A DNA stretch of 64,000 bases, taken from Semisulcospira habei (taxonomy: Eukaryota; Mollusca; Gastropoda; Semisulcospiridae). Each line of letters starts with the position of its first letter. The first letter of the stretch is position 1. This document shows, in pieces, positions 1 to 12,125 of the stretch. The position numbers were made by a program, and so were the translations under genes. The stretch spans positions 122,356,375 to 122,420,374 of the forward strand of contig BTPG01000007.1 in assembly GCA_036245525.1 (NCBI GenBank). The letters run 5' to 3'. The notes below the pieces were generated by a model. That model was not told the origin of the DNA, ran no database searches, and was given only the letters and a program-made list of their open reading frames with translations.

Positions 1-21
1 CCGCGCAAGCGCATGTGTGTG

Positions 22-23
<2 letters not shown>

Positions 24-104
<81 letters not shown>

Positions 105-130
105 CCGTGCGTTCGTGCGTGCGTGCGCGT
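24..130. repeat. (TG)n microsatellite
   Basis: A long TG dinucleotide run that degrades into GCGT-type repeats after about position 101. Cys-Val open frames across it are translation artefacts. The flank from about 140 to 370 shows nothing recognisable. Confidence 0.95.
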
Positions 131-375
131 GTCTGTGCGTACGTGTATATTAGAGACAGGGAGTGGCGTGCTGAAACGTGCATGCGTATGTATGCGTATT
201 AGGCTGCGTGTTTTCTTATAAATGAACCTCACAACATGTGATTATGCCCGACCAGTAAGGCTGGTAATTCCTATGCCACTTCCCTCTTATATCTTTCTTC
301 TCTATTGGCTTGTGTTTGTCAAGTAATTTTTTTTCCTGGTCAGTAGTAGAAAATAATTAGTGCGATAGTAATTAT

Positions 376-582
<207 letters not shown>

Positions 583-737
583 TCTCTCGCTCATGTCTTT
601 GCTGCGACACCCCTCTCCGCCCTTCAGTCCTCTGAACATTGTTTATGAATGTCGGTAGTCGTACGATACTTTTGTTTTTCGATGAGATACGTCGCTCACG
701 CATTAGTTTTGCTTTTCGATGAGACATATCACTCCCT

Positions 738-809
738 TCCTCGGTAGTATAGTGGTAAGTATTCCCGCCTGTCACGCGGGCGACCGGGGTTCGATTCCCC
801 GCCGGGGAG
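738..809 (+). tRNA. tRNA-Asp (GTC anticodon)
   Basis: A 72-nt cloverleaf can be folded by eye. The acceptor stem is TCCTCGG with CCGGGGA (one T-G pair). The anticodon stem is CCCGC/GCGGG around loop CTGTCAC, with anticodon GTC at 771-773. The T arm is CGGGG-TTCGATT-CCCCG. The B box GGTTCGATTCC is perfect and an A box is present. A T6 run directly downstream (from 811) fits a Pol III terminator. There is no SINE body after it, so this looks like a genuine tRNA gene. It would deliver aspartate to GAY codons. Confidence 0.93.
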
Positions 810-810
810 A

Positions 811-816
811 TTTTTT
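811..816 (+). terminator. Pol III T-run terminator of tRNA-Asp
   Basis: Six T residues start two bases after the discriminator base of the tRNA, the usual RNA polymerase III stop signal. Confidence 0.75.
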
Positions 817-899
817 CTACTTCAGGAACGTTAATCCATGTCGATGTTGTTTTGTTTTTGTTTTTTTGTTTTTTGTTATTTTTCATGATTACCATATTT

Positions 900-923
900 C
901 CCCCCCCCCCCCCCCCCCCCCCC
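900..923. repeat. poly-C tract
   Basis: A run of about 24 C residues; its length may be unreliable in the assembly. Confidence 0.9.
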
Positions 924-1039
924 ATGTACTCAGTTTACGTGTATGCATGTACTGGGTAAGTCAACTTTGACGTAGGTGATGTGAATGAATCTAGATCTTC
1001 CATCTACAAAAACAAAACAAAACAAACAAAAAAACAATG

Positions 1040-1135
1040 CGCTCAAAGTCATCGGCCGACGTCTCCCGCCTTTGGCCCGCGTACAGACGTCCGCTGGCCA
1101 ACGGCGGCCGATGTCGGCCCGATGACATAGTGCGC
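1040..1135. repeat. GC-rich palindromic element, family D (degenerate)
   Basis: An imperfect palindrome whose arms carry CATCGGCCGACGT and its partner near GGCCGATGTCGGCCCGATG, with a TGGCCCGCG/GCTGGCCAACGG centre. It matches the design of the better-preserved copies at 27.0 and 61.6 kb. Confidence 0.5.
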
Positions 1136-1239
1136 ATTGGGCCTAGACTTCTCACAGCTATTGTACACGTGTGTCTAGAAAGCTTGAAAAAAAGATCTGC
1201 TGTAGTATCACCGGCCGATGTCCGCAGAATCACCTAACT

Positions 1240-4020
1240 CTTGTTTTTACCCCGTGGCTGCTACCGAGAAGACCGTTTAGTTAAAGTACCATTACGCATA
1301 AATCTGAAGACACATTTCAGCACCAGTTGTGTTTGTTATGCCTTGTCGACACACCTAATGAACTTTAACAGCAGTTTGGACACGCGACAAAAGCACACGC
1401 ATAATGACACTTGTTTTTTGTTTTTGTTTTTGTTTTTGTTTTTTTTTTTTGTTGTTTTTTTGCGCAGTCGTTAGCGTGGCAATCTATTTTTAGCTGGTTC
1501 TCTTACTGAAAGCGTTGTATTTATAGAACGGAGTGGAGTCATTGTCAATTTACTTGAAATAAAGACGACGTGTGCTGAACTGGATTGTCCTATGTCTAAA
1601 CGAACCATCACTAAACCTGTGTGTAGGCCTAGCGTTTCGTAACAATCTGTTACAGAAGTGGATCTTTGAACAGTTACGGTGATAGTGGACCTTTAAGCTT
1701 AGTTACGCGTCTTTTCCGCCATGTGGCACCGTCAGAACCAGTCAAGGGGTTATCCCTTTCTCTGGCGCTGAATGCATACATTCTTTAGAATTAATAAACG
1801 ATTTCCCAAATTATGTCATGTCTAGTTACAATAACCTCGCTGCTGAACGTTTATTTGGCGCGAAGCGCCGTATGTGCGTATGTATATATGTATGTGCGTA
1901 TGTATGTGTGTGCGTATGCAAGTAAACAAGAGAATCTCCGATGTTTCTGTACACACTAGCTTGAAACTTGGCGAAATACTTTCTTAAGTGGGTGGCTAAG
2001 AGAGCCTCCGAGCATATTGTAATTAAATGTCTCATTGAAGACATAAACAACCGTTTATAGCAAGTCGGTTGATCCAGATTAGAGTCCGTTTTTTTTTTTT
2101 CTTTTTCTTTTTTTCATATTTACTTGAAGTTTTGCATATGGCTAGTTTAGAGAAAGATATTGAATGATTTCGTTAGCCAGCTTTGTATCTTTCAACTTTT
2201 TTAGTAAAAAATGTTTTTTTCAGAAAATAATAATTAAAACACAAAAAACAACACTTACTTCTAGAGAAAGTCAGACAGTCGCGGTGACGTAAAAGCATCT
2301 TACTTTGGCTTTCAAGTTTCACAATGACCCTTTTCTTCACGGATGAAGATAACCGAATCACCCCCCCCCCCCCACCCCACCCACTCCCCCCCCCCCCTCC
2401 GCCCCGCCCCTTCCACACACACACTGCACTACTTAGCATCCATTGTTTTCTGCTGCTGCTACAATCGAAGCGAATTATATTATAATATATAATTCAGAAG
2501 ATGTTGACAACTGAGTAGTGTTTAAACCAAATTCCATTAAAGTAGAGCTTTTCGGGCTGGGGGGAAATACATTCCTAAAGACTGTTGCGTGTACGTTAAT
2601 ATCGACAATAGATGTACTTTTGTTTTCATTTCAATGGATATGCTAATTGACATAAACCAATTAAAAAAAAAAAAAAGAGCTTGACACGTATTTTCGGACT
2701 TAGCTGAAACCTAATAAATGGACGTCTGCTAAAATGATGCTTGACTGTGCAAAAAGCCTTGATACTAAACTATCAGTTTTAATCGGCGGACAAGGTTGAT
2801 ATCTTGTGGCAAGATATCTACTGAGTTTGTTCAGTTCGAGGTTTTAAGCGGATGGTTGCTTTGAGGGTTCAAAATCTGCTCTGGAATTACAGTGCATCGC
2901 CGCGTGTTGTCCGTTTCCTCCCTTATATTCTGAATTGAGTTAGATGCGGTAGCGCGCACGCGGTGGCGCAACGGATTTGCATTTAGTCAAAGCACCATCG
3001 TCAAGCCCTTATGACCAGGCTGGCTTGATGCATTTTCCACAATGGGCCTGTCGCGCACTGCAAGTTGGCTGTCCAACTACTGCTGCGGCGGCAATGTTTG
3101 AAATGCGAACAAACAAACCAGACCGATTGATTCGAAATTGAGGCGGAAAACATATTTTACGACCTCTACGGAAATGGCTAGTGACAATGGAAAAGAATAC
3201 GTCCTGGGAATCTTAGGAGGCAATTCAGTGTGTTTTGTGTAGAATAATTTAAATACCGTAACTGGACTGTATGCTGGGTTCTCAGACATGACCTACCTTC
3301 TCTCTACCCTTGTTGCCAGGTGACGATGACGCAACAATTACCCCCTGCCTTTGTGAGTGTGTAACTTGCAAACACATGTTAGAGCTGTAGAGATGGCATA
3401 TGGTGTGTCTCCGTGACGTATTGTGTTGAAAGAATTCAAGGCACATTTTGAAACACAGCCAAAATCCTACATGAAACGCCTTGTAACAGCTTGCTTAGAA
3501 AATATTGACTTGGTAAACGTCCAGTACTGTAAGTTTTCTATCGCTTGTGGAGTGTTTTTATTACAGAAAGTAAATTTACACAGAAATCTGCTTCATGGTG
3601 TCACAAATGGCAGAACATGCTTGTATAAACGACTTGTCAAGCCATTTGCTCATAGTATATGTTAAGTGCCTTACTTGTTTATTCTTGCATAAAATAGCAA
3701 AACAAAACATTGATTGAAGTTGAATTTGGCATGGTCTGAACAGCATCTTTTGACATTGCAACTTATACACTCTTGATGATTACGTCATTGCTAATGTTAA
3801 ACAATAAAAGCGAATGCAGAATTTGCATGCTCGTATTGTTCTATGGCATGGGAGCGACAACATTTTCAGACACCTGGCTCTTTTAATTAGTTTATTTATT
3901 ATCTGTAAACAGTTTGCAGCTTAATTTTGCAGTTAGTCACTAATACTTTGTTTCTTCACGTATCGCAAATACATTGATTACGGCCGCTACTCGCTCTTCA
4001 TTGTGTGACACGTGTAACAT
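1240..4020. other. no gene recognised
   Basis: Mostly AT-rich unique-looking sequence with T-rich runs, a poly-C stretch near 2361-2400 and short TATG repeats near 1870-1920. Open frames here are short and match no family I can name. Upstream exons of the lectin gene could lie here, but none could be supported. Confidence 0.5.
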
Positions 4021-4021
4021 T

Positions 4022-4238
4022 TTAACTCATTCAGCCCTGACGTATTACAGCAGAAGATGGGTCGACCATGATAATTCAAGGATAGTGCCAGATTAGCTTG
4101 GCGCCTGTCGGCGCCAAGCTAATCTGCCGCCACTGCCCTTGAATTATCATGGCCGATCCATCTCCTGCAACTGGTGCATAGTCATTAGATGACGCCTCCA
4201 AAATTTGGGAAATACGGCCGTCGGGCTGAATGAGTGAA
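4022..4238. mobile_element. TTAA palindromic element, family A (CAG subtype)
   Basis: It begins TTAACTCATTCAGCCC and ends with the inverted copy, the right TTAA having decayed to TGAA. The central hairpin has about 50-base arms around GCGCCTGTCGGCGC. Outside the hairpin the right side carries an extra block (TGCATAGTCGTTAGATGACG type) that lies on the left in other copies, so the element is present in reverse. Confidence 0.8.
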
Positions 4239-4324
4239 TCATCCTCTCGTCACGCGAACATCCTCACGCGTAGATGGCTACGCTGTTGCATTATTGTAAT
4301 TATCTCATCAATCAAAAGACACAG

Positions 4325-4545
4325 GGCTATGGCTGGGCGGTACAGACATGTTCAACGAGGGTCATTTCACGTGGGCTGGAAGCGGACGCCTTATACGTAA
4401 TGTCGGATTCACTGCTTGGGGACGGGGCGAGTCAAACAGCGGTGGAGGAAGCGAGGATTGTCTGAGGATTTATTCTGACAATGGCTTTTACTGGAACGAC
4501 TCTCCTTGTGATGTCCCAAGCAACTTTGCCTGTGAGAAGAAGTAA
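4325..4545 (+). CDS. C-type lectin domain gene, terminal exon (partial)
   Basis: The reading frame encodes about 73 residues closing a C-type lectin-like domain. It has LWLGGTD, an EGHFTW block, a WG-gESNSGG segment, EDC, WND and a final CEKK before TAA. These are the canonical WIG, EDC and WND landmarks and the terminal disulphide cysteines of the fold. I see no EPN or QPD triplet before the WND, so classical calcium-dependent sugar specificity cannot be assigned. The exon is placed after a possible acceptor ending ACAG at 4321-4324 (weak pyrimidine tract). A poly(A) signal AATAAA follows at 4550-4555. The signal peptide and the first half of the domain must lie upstream, possibly outside the window. 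Such proteins are usually secreted pattern-recognition molecules; the role here is inferred. Confidence 0.82.
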
Positions 4546-4549
4546 GGGA

Positions 4550-4555
4550 AATAAA
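4550..4555 (+). promoter_or_regulatory. polyadenylation signal of lectin gene
   Basis: AATAAA five bases after the lectin stop codon; unusually close, implying a very short 3' UTR. Confidence 0.55.
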
Positions 4556-4970
4556 GGTTTTGGGAGGTGTGCTGAACTGCTGCTTGCAACGAGAAGAACA
4601 GGAAGCCTTTTGCTAGACATATTTTGCCACTGTGATAAAGTTTGGTTAGGTAAATGGGATTCAGATTAGTTTTACTAGTTAAGTTCATCATAAAGCAACG
4701 TTCAGTTTATGCTGTTATGCTATACTCCATCTCCAAATCTGTCAAATACTGTGATGGCATTGAAGTATCTCCTTTTTTGGAACATTTGGAGATATTTTGA
4801 ATAATAAGAAAATAAATAGTGATGGGTTTGCTGAATATGCTTTGTCGTCGCATGAGCCTTTGCATCGCCTTGTTGGGGAAGTAAACTTGAATAGATTCCA
4901 TATTGCTGACAGTATAAACATGCACATAATATTTATTCTCAGTTTGTAACAACAACAAAAACTAGCACTA

Positions 4971-5187
4971 TTAACCCCTTCACTGCCGAGAAAAACGTGA
5001 ACACGATCCACCAGCAAGAGACATAGAACCTCATGAGCCCCCGCGACTGCGGGGGCTCATGAGGATCTATGCCTTTTGCTGAGACCAATTTGTGTCCATG
5101 TTTCATGGACGGTGTTGGCTTTTGGTCGTTGAATGAATCAAGATTCCAAAAACAAAACTATACGTGCAGTGGCAGGGAAGGGGTTAA
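4971..5187. mobile_element. TTAA palindromic element, family C
   Basis: It begins TTAACCCCTTCACTGCC and ends GGAAGGGGTTAA. The hairpin centre is GAGCCCCCGC-GACT-GCGGGGGCTC, within longer arms containing CATAGAACCTCATG and its partner. The termini resemble piggyBac-type ends. No coding capacity. Confidence 0.85.
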
Positions 5188-5444
5188 ACAACTCATAGTT
5201 TAAGACACTTCGTGTGGTACTGTCCTCAAGCGTGTTGGACACGTACATGTCAATTGACCTTGTTTACAATAGATCTCCCATGTCCCTTTAACTTTGTCCA
5301 TCGTTCGCTGCCTTTTTTTTTTTTGTACAATCATCTGTCACTAGGAGTCAGATCTGCATAATCATTACTTAAATTACTTCTTAACTTCGATGAATTATTT
5401 GAAACAAATTTTTTGTTAATGATTGAAAAAGATGTGTCTGTGGG

Positions 5445-5543
5445 TTAACTCACTCAGCCCGACGCAAGTATTTCCCAAACTTGGGAGGTGTCATCTAACG
5501 ACTATGCACCCCTGCTGTAGTGCGTCAGGGCTGAGTGGATTAA
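5445..5543. mobile_element. TTAA element, family A, internally deleted
   Basis: Both TTAA ends and subterminal blocks are present but the central hairpin is missing. It shares its right TTAA (5540-5543) with the next element. Confidence 0.75.
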
Positions 5544-5718
5544 GCCATACAACCCCACGGCCACATTTCTGAAACTTTGGAGGTGCTACCTAACAACTAT
5601 GTACCAGTTGCAGGAGACAGATCGATCATGATACGCCAAGCTAATCATAACACTACCTTTTAATTATCATGGCCGCAAGTCATCACCTGCTGTAGGGCGT
5701 TGGGGCTAAATGGGTTAA
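5540..5718. mobile_element. TTAA element, family A, degenerate
   Basis: It starts in the TTAA of its left neighbour and ends TGGGTTAA. The hairpin is partly deleted and rearranged: one arm keeps GATCGATCATGATA, the other AATTATCATGGCCG. Confidence 0.7.
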
Positions 5719-5899
5719 CGCGATGCGTCTGTGCAGATTGTGAGGAAAACGAAGGAACCAGTCGCAGTCTGGATGTAACGGAGCACGACATTCTGTGGAT
5801 TCTGCTGGCCAACGTGAGGCATATGCAACTGAATGAGAAAGCAGACAAACTGAACTGCAGTTTACTGTTGTGTCGCCGTTACTTTCACACCGTGCTTCC

Positions 5900-6113
5900 T
5901 TAACTCATTGTACCCCAAGACCGAAATCCACAAATTTTTCCGTTGTCCTCTGAAGACTGCATTGCAGTGCAGGACACAGATCGACCATGATAGGTCAAGG
6001 GTGATGCCAGAATAGCTTGGCGCCCATAGGCGCCAAGCTATTCTGGCATCACCCTTGACCTATCATGGTCGATCCATATCTTGCTGTGGTGTGCCTTGGG
6101 CAGAATGAGTTAA
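5900..6113. mobile_element. TTAA palindromic element, family A (CTACC subtype)
   Basis: Complete copy with TTAACTCATTGTACC and GAATGAGTTAA ends. The hairpin arms are nearly perfect. This copy has GGTCAAGG mirrored by CCTTGACC, where most copies have AGTTCAAGG/CCTTGAACT. Confidence 0.85.
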
Positions 6114-6201
6114 CAAGCTCTGCCAAGAAACGTTTGTCGAATCAATGAATACTTGGCGCAAATCAGTCTTGAAAGCATCTTCCCTCGTTCGTTCTAACTC
6201 T

Positions 6202-6204
<3 letters not shown>

Positions 6205-6281
<77 letters not shown>

Positions 6282-6282
6282 G
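6205..6282. repeat. (TG)n microsatellite
   Basis: An uninterrupted TG run ending in GCGTGTGC. Confidence 0.95.
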
Positions 6283-6419
6283 CAAAGATCAACACGCTAT
6301 CATTTTTTTTGTTCTATATCAGATCAAGGTGCGAGATTCTGATCATGTTTATATAAATTATTGTTGTTCGGGTGAACATATAATGACGTGTGCTGTACGC
6401 TATCTCTTAACCTGAATAC

Positions 6420-7380
6420 ACTTTAAGCGCGTACTTCAGTTCAGGTCGCTTAGAAATCTGCTTTGTATAGGCAAAGAAACAGATGACCATTTTTGTGAAG
6501 AGCGAGACTTTCATTGTTAATACAACGTCAGTCTCCCTGTTTACAAACAAACAAAAAAAAAAAAAAAAAAAAAAAACTTACTGTCTTTTGGCTTCAAAGG
6601 CCGGAGCTATTACACACCGACTTCTAAAAGCTTCACAACTTTACTGATAAACCGCATCGTGCATGCAGCCAATTGTGCTGTTAAGTCCCGGTGGCTGTAT
6701 GCATTAAAGGGTGACAATGTCTATAATATATATAAGTGTATGAATTTTCTGATACCAAGAAAAGGTTTAAAAAATAAATAAATAAAAACCAACAAAACAA
6801 CAACTAAACAAAACAACAAACAAACAATCAAACAAAAAAGCCCAAAACAATCAAACATGCACAAAATCATGCTAAAGGCAATAGGTAGTACTTTTTGACA
6901 GCGAGGACAGTCCAGTTAGAATACTGAGACCGTTCCATTTGATCGCCGCGACCCCTGCGGGATGTTTCCAAGCAACAGTCCTACCTTCGATAAGCTAAGC
7001 TCCTGAAAGAAAACTAATGATGTGAATAAAGCAAACTATAACAGACATTTTGATCGGATCTCGTAATCAAATCTGTCGGTTATCGGTACTAATGCAAGCA
7101 AACTTTGGCTCAATATAATATAATAACAAGAACCACAGAGTCTCATTAGTTACTGCGACTGCAAGGCCTCATGACTATATATGCTATTGAAGATGAAGCG
7201 GGTAGTCTGCTTGAACTCCGCACTTTTTCTTATCTACTTCTGATTTAGTATCCTGCTTAGAATTTTTTCCCTTAGGTCTGCACGCGTATTGTGCTAGAAG
7301 AGAGAAAATGTAATGAATCTCTTATAGAGGGGCTTTATAGGCATGGTTCATCCCATCGTGTTATTTCAGGAGGTACGATT
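6420..7380. other. no gene recognised
   Basis: A-rich sequence with an A-run near 6556-6578 and AAAC-rich low-complexity DNA near 6767-6850. No open frame of interest. Confidence 0.5.
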
Positions 7381-7384
7381 ATAT

Positions 7385-7860
7385 TTCAGTGAAAAATAAT
7401 AAAAATAATAATGATGATGATTTCTATGGCGCTTAACCACATGTAGAGCTCTAGGCGCCTTACAAATTTCAAAAATACAATTACAAAAACTGTACACAGT
7501 ATTACACGCACATGCACACAAACACGCACACACACACATTTCAGGAACCACACCAAAACTACAACAGAATCCTCAGAAGTCAATGATTAATCAGTGGGGT
7601 AATGGAGTTGGAAAAGGTGTGTTTTTAGCGCAGATTTAAAAACGTCTTTTGAAGCACTGTGGCGGACATGGGAGGGGAGTTCGTTCCAGTACAGCGGCCC
7701 AAGATATGATAAAGACTGCTGGCCAAAAGACTTGAAAACAAACCCCACAGAAATCATCATTCTAGAATACACACGGGGGTTCGCGGATCAAAAGTAAGTT
7801 TTACAGACGGTGACCGTATAACTTCCATTGTGTCATCGTAAAGCCATGACGAACAACTTT
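7385..7860 (-). mobile_element. LINE 3' end (reverse-transcriptase C-terminus), decayed
   Basis: The minus strand encodes a segment with KSFGQQSLSYLGP, YWNELPSHVR and FKSALKTHLF, the conserved C-terminal block after the RT domain in CR1/Jockey-group LINEs. A stop follows (LHYPTD). The 3' UTR then contains AAGCGCCATAGAAATCATCATC and an (ATT)-type tail near 7390-7410. The coding part is 5'-truncated and frameshifted upstream of about 7775. Confidence 0.7.
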
Positions 7861-8091
7861 CCACGCTGTCGATAGCTTTCCTAGCCCATGCTTTCCGGCC
7901 AGATTTGCGCCCATGCTTTCCGGCCAGATTTGCGCCCATGCTTCTACGATCGAGGTGAGAATGTTTCTAAAATACACTCGGAAAACGAAAGTGAGCTCAT
8001 CAATGGCTTTAGGATGAAATCTTCATCTTGTTTGATTTTTTTTCTGATTTGCATTTTCAGGCGCTTAGACCCGGAGACGCAGGGAGTAATA

Positions 8092-8097
8092 CTAATA

Positions 8098-8160
<63 letters not shown>
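8092..8160. repeat. (AAT)n/(ATT)n palindromic microsatellite
   Basis: The run switches from TAA to TTA repeats near 8130, so the whole tract is self-complementary. Confidence 0.9.
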
Positions 8161-8161
<1 letters not shown>

Positions 8162-8169
8162 GGATCAAT

Positions 8170-9000
8170 ACGCATGGAGATGAAGTTTTGGAGTCTAAAT
8201 TAACCCCATTGTGCACGCAGCTGCCGGTACTATTAATAACACCGGCGGCTACATGCAGACGGGTGTTGTGGTACCAAGACTCCCCTTATTTGAAAACTAC
8301 GTCATACAAAAACACGCCAAGCAAATGAGGGTTGGTGGCTGACTGTCTAGAGGTCTTCGATGAATTTGTGCCACATTATTATCTATTCACATCTGCTTTG
8401 CAAATTCAGCACTGGTAATACAGGACACTGTTGTTTTTGATTGTTCGAACAAACACATTGATATTTTCACACCGCGCTTAGTAGAAGCCGGATTTAAACA
8501 CCAGATGGCGCGGAGAGGTCAACCGACATACTTTTTACTGCTTAATTTCAGGCCATATCGCATACAACTTTGATAGACCTATGTGTTTCTGATTTTTTCA
8601 ATAAAAAGGGTTAAACCAGACTTCATGCTGATGACAACCAGTTAAAACTGAAAAAAATCAAGAGCGTTCATTTCAAGGCGTTCATTCTGATGCAGAATCA
8701 AAAGTGATAAATTATAACCTTTTCATCATTTAGGAAATTATTCAAGAGAAATAAACTGCTAATGGTGTGTCGAATAGTTTTCTGAAGTATTTCTAAACTA
8801 ACTTGCAATGCCCACATGCCAAGAGGACACAAACAAACAAAAAAAAATGGAATAAACAATCAAAGAACAAATAAACGAGGTAAACACACTATCATCACAA
8901 CCACAATCAACGACGGCAACAACAACGAAATACTGTACGGTTAATACCCTGCTCGAATGTCGAAACTTAGACTGGCGTAAGGTGAGTGTACTCTGCATAT
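8170..9000. other. no gene recognised
   Basis: Unremarkable AT-rich sequence; only short open frames and nothing matching a known family. Confidence 0.45.
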
Positions 9001-9006
9001 GAATAT

Positions 9007-9231
9007 TTAACCCCCTGAATGCCGAGAAAAAACTGAAATGAGCCCACGTGAAGAGAATATGATCGTCATGAGGCCCCACAACTGCAAACAGGGATACGAA
9101 GTGGTGTCAGCTAATAGCAGACGTCCACATGAGGATATCTGCTTCTCTCTGACACCACTACTGCAGCTCATATGCGCTAAACAAAGACTTCCTTAACAAA
9201 ATCTGCAACCACTGGCCGTCAAAACAGTTAA
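9007..9231. mobile_element. TTAA element, family C, diverged
   Basis: It begins TTAACCCCCTGAATGCCGAG and may end at the TTAA of 9228-9231. The central stem is altered: a GTGGTGTCAG block at about 9100 is mirrored by CTGACACCAC at 9160, replacing the usual GCCCCCGC core. Confidence 0.55.
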
Positions 9232-9430
9232 ACTCTTTCTTCTTTTTTTTTTTTTTTTTTTTTTTTGCTGGACAAGGCGAACACTGCATGAACCCGCATG
9301 AGCACGTGCTGTTCTTACTTACGTCTGTGTTCAAGTGGCGGTCAGTACGCAATAGCTTTAACTGAGTGCAGGTTTTGTTTGAAGGGACATGCAATTTGAA
9401 TCTGGCTCTGGCAATGGGCATACTGTCGAC

Positions 9431-9631
9431 TTAGCTCATCGTGCCTGAGGTACGAAGTACCCACATTTTTGGAGTTATCCTCTGATTCAGGAGACAGATC
9501 GACCATGATAGTTCAAGGGTGGTGGCAGAATAGCTTGGCGCCCATAGGCTCCAAGCTATTCTGCCACCACCCTTGAACTATCATGGTCGAGCCACATGTT
9601 GCTGTGGTGTGTCGCGGGTAGAACGAGTTAA
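9431..9631. mobile_element. TTAA palindromic element, family A
   Basis: The left TTAA has mutated to TTAG; the right end is GAACGAGTTAA. The hairpin is long, with GGTGGTGGCAGAATAGC mirrored by GCTATTCTGCCACCACC, so the GGCAG/CTGCC variant is present on both arms. Confidence 0.8.
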
Positions 9632-9967
9632 ATATCTGCCATGTGAGGACAAAAGACATTTAGTCCATTTTTGAGAAAAAGCAAGATTGTCAAAGGGCAA
9701 CTCTCTAGATGTCCCAGCTGTTACACTTTTACAGCGATCTGCTCCAGGAAGGGCTTTGATTGCTAAAAGTCGCTGATTCATCGGGTTCTCAATGAAACCA
9801 TGCATAAACGAAAAATTTTTATCTCCCAGTTTTCGCAACCCATGAGAGTGGGAACAAGTCACAGAAGTTTTCTGCTGCTCCTGGTTCGCGACGCGTGAAC
9901 GTCCATGGTTACGAAGGGGAAGAAAAGCAAAAACGACTTTCCTTTAACGACAGTCAGTTGTCATCAG

Positions 9968-10181
9968 TTAACCCATTCAGCCCTGATGCACTGCAGCAGT
10001 AGATGGGTCGACCATGATAATTCAAGGGCGGTGCAAGATTAGCTTGACGCCTGTCGGCACCAAGCTAATCTGGCACTGCCCTTGAATTATCATGGTCGAC
10101 CCATCTCCTGCAACAGGTGCATAGTCGTTAGATGAAGCCTCCAAAATTTGGGAAATATGTGCGCCGGGCTGAATGAGTTAA
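9968..10181. mobile_element. TTAA palindromic element, family A (CAG subtype)
   Basis: Complete, with TTAACCCATTCAGCCC and GGGCTGAATGAGTTAA ends. The hairpin arms use ATTAGC/GCTAAT. Orientation is the same as the copy at 4.0 kb. Confidence 0.85.
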
Positions 10182-10332
10182 CGACCGTCAGTTGTCACCA
10201 GCACTTGTGTGCAGCATAAATATAAGGCGCACGACGCCATTATTATTAACAAGATATTGTCTGAAGTTGGTCGCTTCTAGGTTACTCGCATGGAACGGAT
10301 GTACCGGAACAGGCGTGATATCCTGTTTTTGT

Positions 10333-10546
10333 TTAACTCATTCAGCCACGACACATCACATCAAGACATGGATCGTGCATGATAGTTCAAGGGTGGTGCC
10401 AGAATAGCTTGGCGCCCGCAGGCGCCAAGCTATTCTGGCACCACCCTTGAACTATCATGCTCGATCTGTCTCTAGAATTGCAATACAGTCCTTCAGAGGG
10501 AAACTTCAAAATTTGAGGATTTCGGTCCTGGGGTTGAATGTGTTAA
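10333..10546. mobile_element. TTAA palindromic element, family A
   Basis: Complete, ending GAATGTGTTAA. The hairpin centre is GGCGCCCGCAGGCGCC. The outer arms carry TCGTGCATGATAG and CTATCATGCTCGA, a variant of the common GACCATG/CATGGTC pair. Confidence 0.85.
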
Positions 10547-10559
10547 TATGTCATGCATG

Positions 10560-11400
10560 CCGTGGTGTTTGTATTAAGGTCCTGGTAAATCAAAGTGGCA
10601 CAGTTGCAGTGCGCCTGAATTAATCAGTATTCAGGTCGTACTCCATAGGCAATAAATTTCCCTGTTCCCCATAACCCGCCCGTCAGGGCCGTCCATTATA
10701 ACTTCGGTGCCTTGGACGTTAAACCCCGAACTAACCGGAGTCACGTGAGGTCCGTTTCGAATGTACACTTGTAGAGGGTGTGTTGCAATTGCATTCTAGG
10801 CATACACAGTGCAGATCATTTACATATACCCCTGTCAGCTTTCTGTATTACACGTACCGAACACTCGAGTGTGTATTTTTACCGTTCCACTGCCAGACCC
10901 GTGTGATTCATATTGGATTCGTCTACTGTGAAGCGCTACCTTCTCATAAAGGGAGAGGGATCGACAATACAGCTCAAAGGCAGTGCTGTTTTAGTTTTGC
11001 GCTTCGCCATGTGCTCAGCTTCCCATGCGCTAACATACTGAGCTGTCATAGTCGGTTGTCACTCGCACATGGCGATGGCGGCGAAGAATCTTTACCGCGA
11101 CCACTAACTGCCATAAATATCTAAATGTCACAGCACAAGAGTAGTGCCTGAGATGTGAAACAATAATAAGTTCAAGGAGAACAGATTTCGTCTCCAGCAA
11201 ATCGCACAAACACTAGTTTCAGAACCGAGCAGAGAAAGAAACACGCTTAGATAAGACAGAATAGACAAACAGAATTTATAGAATTCAGTAGCCACTTGTC
11301 TTGTCGGCGCAGAAGGAAAGTACATGTACTCATAGGAACGTACTCAGCAATCACGGCGACAACTTGCAGACTGCTTTGTGTACATTGTGAATGAATGAAT
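10560..11400. other. no gene recognised
   Basis: Mixed-composition sequence with short open frames on both strands and no recognisable domain. Confidence 0.45.
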
Positions 11401-11404
11401 GACT

Positions 11405-11426
11405 GATCGATCGATCGATCGTTTGG

Positions 11427-11470
<44 letters not shown>
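11405..11470. repeat. (GATC)n/(GATT)n tetranucleotide repeat
   Basis: A short GATC run followed by nine or so TTGA units. Confidence 0.9.
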
Positions 11471-11471
<1 letters not shown>

Positions 11472-11555
11472 ACAAAAGCCTTAAAGGTGTATGCAATAAT
11501 CTTACGGTTGGTCCTGGGGTAAAATTGTGTGGGTTTATGATGAATAAATTACCAC

Positions 11556-11705
11556 AAACACACACCAGCACACACACACGCACACCAAGCACGAACGCCA
11601 CACACGCACGCAAGCACGCACGCACGCACTGACATACACACATGCATTACAAACGCGCACGCACGCACGCACACACAAACATACACATCCACACACACAC
11701 ACTCG
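11556..11705. repeat. (CA)n/(GCAC)n compound repeat
   Basis: Interrupted CA and GCAC units on the plus strand. Confidence 0.85.
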
Positions 11706-11824
11706 CGCGAGCGCAAATATGCATAACATTTATGTGGTCTGTTAATTTAGAACTAGGATTTCTAGCCACAAGATCCAAAATCACAAGCCAGCACACGTAT
11801 ACACCGATGCAGAATTCAATTCAA

Positions 11825-12056
11825 TTCAATTAAAAAAAACTTTATTTATCCCTTAAAGGGCAATTACAGTTTGTGGACGGGAGGGAACAAACTAACAAAC
11901 AAATAAACAGAAACAAAAAAAAAAAACAAAAACACAAGAAACAAAAGCATGAATAACAACACATTTACGTCTTACCATCCACTTACACCCTCTACAACCG
12001 TCCATCCAGGCCAGCGATACCCACGCAATGAAATGAATAGCTGTGTAAATCACACA

Positions 12057-12125
<69 letters not shown>

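Noticed and set aside
15..221. Cys-Val rich open frames over the (TG)n tract, and similar Ser-Leu, Arg-Glu and His-Thr frames elsewhere
   Set aside because: Pure translation of dinucleotide repeats; no start context or conserved flank.
2960..3060. Possible tRNA-like SINE head (GGTGGCGCAACGGATT)
   Set aside because: No B box at the right distance.
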